Source of the DNA: Actinomycetes bacterium
GTDB lineage: Bacteria; Actinomycetota; Actinomycetes; Actinomycetales; Micrococcaceae
NCBI GenBank assembly: GCA_023426375.1
Contig: JAFAAV010000101.1
Location: forward strand, 1 to 12,177
Direction of reading: 5' to 3'
DNA length: 12,177 nt
The translations under genes were made by a program, and so were the position numbers. Position 1 is the stretch's first letter, and each line of letters opens with the position of its first letter. The notes beneath the pieces are model-generated. The model was given only the letters and a program-made list of their open reading frames with translations. It ran no database searches and was not told the origin of the DNA. Shown here piece after piece: positions 8,895 to 12,177 of the stretch.

Positions 8895-8910
8895 GTGACC
8901 AATGGGTAAC
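8895..8910 (+). promoter_or_regulatory. GTGAC-N6-GTAAC direct repeat (response-regulator-like box)
   Basis: GTGAC (8895-8899), six bases, then GTAAC (8906-8910): two half-sites exactly 11 bases (one helical turn) apart. A degenerate third, GTTTC (8884-8888), keeps the same phase. GTnAC-N6-GTnAC direct repeats are the binding pattern of OmpR-family actinobacterial regulators such as MtrA and GlnR. The box is about 175 bases above the binding-protein ATG and 60-80 bases above its probable promoter, a position suited to activation. Confidence 0.4.
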
Positions 8911-8923
8911 AAATGGAGCCTAT

Positions 8924-8940
8924 TTGTCGGACACGGACAA
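8924..8940. promoter_or_regulatory. TTGTC-N7-GACAA inverted repeat in the divergent control region
   Basis: TTGTC (8924-8928) is repeated inverted as GACAA (8936-8940), with centres 12 bases apart. It lies between the direct-repeat box and the binding-protein promoter. The length and spacing suit a dimeric repressor or activator, but five-base arms can occur by chance. Confidence 0.25.
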
Positions 8941-8951
8941 CTGGGCGACGT

Positions 8952-8997
8952 GTTCATGGTGAACGACCGGTAACCTAGATTTCACTGTGAGGTGAAA
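8952..8997 (+). promoter_or_regulatory. Putative promoter and operators of the ABC uptake operon
   Basis: Two overlapping -10 candidates, TAACCT (8971-8976) and TAGATT (8976-8981), lie about 105-115 bases above the ATG; the -35 is weak (TTCATG at 8953-8958, 17 bases above TAGATT). The region is framed by two symmetric sequences: GTTCA-TGG-TGAAC (8952-8964) over the -35 and TTTCAC-TGTGAG-GTGAAA (8980-8997) over the expected start of transcription. This arrangement resembles a repressible promoter. The remaining untranslated leader holds a hairpin, GGTGG/CCACC with inner GCAC/GTGC, at 9029-9055. The rest of the 323-bp gap (8763-9085) shows no gene. Confidence 0.4.
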
Positions 8998-9085
8998 CAC
9001 ATCTCGCGCACAACTCATCCAACTCGCGGGTGGAAGCACACCGTGGTGCCCCACCGATCGTGACACCACACCAGGAGAGAACGTC

Positions 9086-10867
9086 ATGGGAAATTACACC
9101 TTCAAGGGCAAGGCCGCCGTGTCACTGGCCGCCATTGCCGCACTGGCACTGACCGGCTGCGCCAACGTTGGCGGCGGCGGGGGAGAAGAAAACGGCGGGG
9201 GTGAAGGGGAAGGCCAGGAGGGCGGCGTCGTCACCGTAGCCGAGACCAACGCATTTACTGCAGTCAACAACGCCACGGCGGCAACCAACCTGGATATCAA
9301 CGGCAAGATCGCGAACGCCACGCGCGAAGGCTTCATCTATGTGAACCCCGCGCAGGAAATTGTGCCCAATGAGGGCTTTGGCAGCTACGAGAAGACGTCC
9401 GACGATCCCTTGACCGTCGAGTACACACTGAACGATCCGGAGTGGTCCGACGGCAACGCCATCGACAAGGCCGACATCATGCTCTGGTGGTCGATCCTGT
9501 CCGGCTACCACAACGATGAGGACGCCGAGGCCGAAACGGGTACCAAGTACTTCAATATCGCAGGATCCACGGACATCATGGGCAAAACTGACAAGCCCGA
9601 GTTCTCCGAGGACGGCAAGTCGTTCACCATCACCTACGAGGAACCTCAGTCCGACTGGGAAATCGCCTTTGACAACGATTACCTGCAGCCGGCCCACGTG
9701 GTTGCTGAGCAGGCCGGCATGACCGAGGACGAGCTCCTCAAGACACTGGAAGATGCTCCCGAGGGCAATCCTGAAGATCCGCAGGAACGTCCCGAACTCG
9801 AAGAGATCGGCAAGACCTGGGCCGAGGCCTTCCAGTTCTCGGACAAGCCGGAGGACGAGAGCCTGTTGGTCTCCAACGGCCCGTACAAGATTAACGACAT
9901 CGTCGAGAACAACTCCGTGACGCTGGTCAAGAACGATAGCTACACCGGTGACAACGCGGGCAAGCTCGATGAAATCACTGTCCGCACCATTGGCGATGCG
10001 ACCGCTCAGATCCAGGCGCTGCGCAACGGCGAGGTCGACATCATGGCCCCGGGCAACGTCAACAAGGACACCATCGACCAGGTCAACGAGTTGGACAACG
10101 TGGAGGTCATCCAGGGCGGCCAGCTTGCCTACGACCACCTGGACCTGAACTTCGGCGCGGACACCTTTGAGGATCAAGCAGTCCGAGAGGCATTCCTGAA
10201 GACCGTTCCGCGTCAGCAGATCGTTGACCAGCTCATCAAGCCGGTCAACGACGAGGCCTCCGTGCTGAACTCCCAGATGTGGGTCACCAGCCAGGAAGAG
10301 TACGGAAAGACCACCGAGGAGAACCAAGCGGAAGACCTCTACGGTGAGGTCGATATCGACGGCGCCAAGGAACTGCTCGATGGCAAGACCCCGACCGTGC
10401 GTATTCTCTACAACAACGAGAACCCGCTGCGTGTTGATACTTTCCAGCTGATCAAGGAATCTGCAGAGCAGGCCGGCTTCAAGGTTGAGGACCTCGGCGA
10501 TCCCAACTGGTCGGAGAAGCTCGCGGACGGTGACTACGATGCATCACTGTTCGGCTGGGTCGCCCCGGGCGTGGGCACCGAAATGCTGTCCCAGATCTTC
10601 AAGACCGGCGGTGGCGGTAACTACACCAAGTACTCCAACCCCGAGGTGGACAAGCTCACCGACGAGGCTCGTTCCAACCTGGACAAGGAAGCTCGAGATG
10701 AGCAGATTGTCCAGATCGACAAGCACACCTTCGAGGACGGCTACGGCCTGCCGCTGTTCCAGTCCCCGGGCTTCTTCGGAGTGTCCGATCAGATCGACGG
10801 TGTGACCGAATACCAGCCCAACCAGGACGGCGTGTTCTGGAACGTGTGGGAGTGGTCGCGTAAGTAA
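9086..10867 (+). CDS. ABC transporter substrate-binding lipoprotein, family 5 (peptide/solute uptake, DppA/OppA-like)
   Basis: A 593-aa extracellular lipoprotein that captures the solute and delivers it to the membrane permease. The signal peptide has a Lys at 7 and 9, a hydrophobic core AAVSLAAIAALAL (10-22) and lipobox LTGC with C25. A Gly/Glu-rich flexible tether follows (28-47). The mature part has family-5 hallmarks: the conserved PEWSDGNAIDKADIMLWW strip (118-135), SNGPYKI near 273, and repeated LRNGEVDI/VRE-type segments in the C-terminal lobe. It is strongly acidic overall. AGGAG lies eight bases before the ATG. It is first in a plus-strand operon with the permease that follows 120 bases later; a hairpin in that gap may let it be made in excess of the permease, as usual for binding proteins. 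Family 5 covers di/oligopeptides, nickel, opines and some sugars, so the ligand is uncertain; peptide is most likely. Confidence 0.9.
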   Translation: MGNYTFKGKAAVSLAAIAALALTGCANVGGGGGEENGGGEGEGQEGGVVTVAETNAFTAVNNATAATNLDINGKIANATREGFIYVNPAQEIVPNEGFGSYEKTSDDPLTVEYTLNDPEWSDGNAIDKADIMLWWSILSGYHNDEDAEAETGTKYFNIAGSTDIMGKTDKPEFSEDGKSFTITYEEPQSDWEIAFDNDYLQPAHVVAEQAGMTEDELLKTLEDAPEGNPEDPQERPELEEIGKTWAEAFQFSDKPEDESLLVSNGPYKINDIVENNSVTLVKNDSYTGDNAGKLDEITVRTIGDATAQIQALRNGEVDIMAPGNVNKDTIDQVNELDNVEVIQGGQLAYDHLDLNFGADTFEDQAVREAFLKTVPRQQIVDQLIKPVNDEASVLNSQMWVTSQEEYGKTTEENQAEDLYGEVDIDGAKELLDGKTPTVRILYNNENPLRVDTFQLIKESAEQAGFKVEDLGDPNWSEKLADGDYDASLFGWVAPGVGTEMLSQIFKTGGGGNYTKYSNPEVDKLTDEARSNLDKEARDEQIVQIDKHTFEDGYGLPLFQSPGFFGVSDQIDGVTEYQPNQDGVFWNVWEWSRK

Positions 10868-10911
10868 GGCGCACGAGCTCACTTGAAGGAGCTAACCGTC
10901 TAGCGTGCATG

Positions 10912-10956
10912 GCGTGTTGCGAGTCCGTGGGAAGTTGACGCGGTCTCGCAACACGC
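10912..10956 (+). repeat. Intercistronic hairpin between binding-protein and permease genes
   Basis: GCGTGTTGCGAG (10912-10923) pairs perfectly with 10945-10956, extended by an outer G-U pair and an inner CCGTG/CGCGG stem. It sits 44 bases after the binding-protein stop and 31 before the permease ATG. No T-run follows, so read-through is expected. Such hairpins between binding-protein and permease genes commonly protect the upstream mRNA or reduce downstream expression; that role here is inferred. Confidence 0.65.
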
Positions 10957-10987
10957 TGTCACCCTTACACCCTCACAAGGCAGCGAC

Positions 10988-12177
10988 ATGATTTCTTACA
11001 TTCTTCGACGGCTCGTCACGGCCGTTTTCATTCTGCTGGGTGCCTCATTCATCGTTTATATGATGACGGCGGCATCGGGCGACCCGCTCTGGGATTTGTA
11101 CGGACACCCCAACGCGGCCCAATTGATTCCTGCGCGAACCGAAGCCTTGAATCTCGATCAGCCACCCATTCTTCGCTACTTCACGTGGCTGGGTGGCGCA
11201 CTGGGATGCCTCGCACCATTTACGGACACTTGCACTTTGGGCTTGAGCCGCGAGGGTATGGAAGTGACCCAGATGCTGGCCTTCGCCATGGGCCAGACCA
11301 TCATGCTGGTGACCGCAGGAACCATCCTGGCCATCGTCATCGGTATTACGCTCGGCATCGTTTCGGCTCTCCGCCAGTACTCAGGTCTGGACTACGGCAT
11401 CACGTTTTTCACGTTCTTGTGCTTCTCGCTTCCCAGCTTCTGGTTGGCGGTGTTGCTCAAAGAAATTGTGGCGATATCCTTCAACGACTTCTTACAAGAC
11501 CCGGTCATGTCCCTGGCCAGCATCTTGGCTATAGGTGTGGTGGCCGGGTTCATCTGGTATCTGGTTTCCTTCGGGAAGCTGAAGACTCGCATCCTCATGG
11601 GGGTGCTGGGGTTCCTGGTGACCTCGGGCATCGTGTACTTCGTGCTGGCGACCAACTGGTTGACGGCGCCGTTCCTGGGCATCCCCTTGATCGGTCTCAC
11701 CGGTGTTCTCGTGGCCGTGATCACGACCATCCTTATTTCGGGGCTGCGTAATAAGCGGGCTCTCTATGCGGGCCTAGCAACCGTATTGGTGGGGCTCGCC
11801 CTTTATTTCCCGGTCCAGAGCTTCTTCCGAGGTGCAGGCCTGCTGACCGTGATCATCCTGTGCCTGGTCATGATCGCCATCGGTGCGGCCATCGGTTTCT
11901 TTGCCGGTGGTTACGACCGAGGTCAGGGCATGCGCGTGGCCGGTATCACCGGGTTCTTCGTGGCGCTTCTCATCATCCTTGACCGCTTCATGCAGTCCTG
12001 GCCGAATTACTTGGACTCCGGCCACATCCGAGGGCGTCCGATCGCCACGGCCAGCGCTGCAACACCAGGTCTGACCGGTGATTTCTGGATCATGGGCATC
12101 GACCGGTTTACCCACCTGTTGCTGCCGACCATTGCCCTGACCTTGCTCGCACTGGCGTCTTACTCCCGTTACTCGCG
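10988..12177 (+). CDS. ABC transporter permease, DppB-like, enlarged by a multi-helix insertion (partial, runs off the right edge)
   Basis: Open to the window edge, at least 396 residues and still without a stop. The N-terminus MISYILRRLVTAVFILLGASFIVYMM and residues 95-160 (permease helices, including FSLPSFWLAVLL at 146-157) are typical of the DppB/OppB inner-membrane subunit, which forms the channel with a DppC partner. The conserved HLLLPTIALTLLALASYSRYS segment, which couples to the ATPase, appears only at 376-396; in ordinary DppB it lies near residue 200. Between them about 170-180 residues are inserted, with roughly six extra hydrophobic segments (about 176-195, 201-220, 228-251, 257-276, 284-306, 316-332). 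AAGG lies seven bases before the ATG. The partner permease and ATPase genes are expected beyond the edge. It was recognised by direct translation; the frame has no interruptions. Confidence 0.9.
   Translation, partial: MISYILRRLVTAVFILLGASFIVYMMTAASGDPLWDLYGHPNAAQLIPARTEALNLDQPPILRYFTWLGGALGCLAPFTDTCTLGLSREGMEVTQMLAFAMGQTIMLVTAGTILAIVIGITLGIVSALRQYSGLDYGITFFTFLCFSLPSFWLAVLLKEIVAISFNDFLQDPVMSLASILAIGVVAGFIWYLVSFGKLKTRILMGVLGFLVTSGIVYFVLATNWLTAPFLGIPLIGLTGVLVAVITTILISGLRNKRALYAGLATVLVGLALYFPVQSFFRGAGLLTVIILCLVMIAIGAAIGFFAGGYDRGQGMRVAGITGFFVALLIILDRFMQSWPNYLDSGHIRGRPIATASAATPGLTGDFWIMGIDRFTHLLLPTIALTLLALASYSRYS

Noticed and set aside
8895..8910. CRISPR-like or iteron repeat
   Set aside because: Only two good five-base units with one degenerate copy; this is a regulator-box pattern, not an array or replication origin.
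9122..10327. A 401-codon open frame on the minus strand opposite the binding-protein gene
   Set aside because: Antisense shadow of a well-supported gene. No ribosome binding site or recognisable domain; composition reflects reversed Asp/Glu/Asn codons.

Overview
The window looks like a stretch of chromosome from a moderately high-GC actinobacterium. Sampled lines run from about 53 to 70% G+C, Shine-Dalgarno sequences are strong (GGAGG/AGGAG), and the genome uses a monomeric NADP-type isocitrate dehydrogenase. That gene set, the atypical Tpx and the 'fat' DppB-like permease fit the Micrococcaceae (Arthrobacter/Kocuria/Rothia relatives). This placement is an inference from gene content, not from a marker gene.

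Layout, left to right. A stand-alone macrodomain hydrolase (+) converges on malate dehydrogenase (mdh, -), with a very long perfect hairpin between their 3' ends. mdh is divergent from thiol peroxidase (tpx, +) across a 138-bp region carrying a 19-bp near-palindrome. tpx ends in a textbook intrinsic terminator and converges on a 572-aa lipoprotein of the aryl-sulfate sulfotransferase (ASST) family (-). Two copies of one 39-bp hairpin terminator flank the ASST gene; one ends ASST and the other ends the next gene, icd (-). Upstream of icd lies a two-gene minus-strand unit: a LapA-domain membrane protein and a Kef-type cation/proton antiporter with an RCK/TrkA-N domain. A 323-bp divergent control region then separates it from a plus-strand peptide/solute ABC uptake operon: a family-5 substrate-binding lipoprotein, an intercistronic hairpin, and an unusually large DppB-type permease that runs off the right edge.

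How the genes work together. mdh and icd are TCA-cycle housekeeping enzymes, with Icd also an NADPH source. Tpx removes peroxide using thiol reductant that is ultimately NADPH-dependent. The macrodomain protein acts on ADP-ribose adducts of NAD metabolism. The antiporter and LapA protein concern the membrane, and the ABC operon imports peptides or similar solutes. The ASST lipoprotein is the least ordinary coding gene: it is extracytoplasmic, Cys-poor, lower in GC than icd in sampled lines, and bracketed by repeats.

I see no CRISPR array, tRNA, rRNA, transposase, integrase or phage gene, and no convincing new multi-gene defence or biosynthetic system. The most interesting material is in the non-coding DNA (repeated UUCG hairpins, the long convergent hairpin, response-regulator-like direct repeats and operator-like palindromes), together with the ASST lipoprotein and the membrane insertion in the permease.
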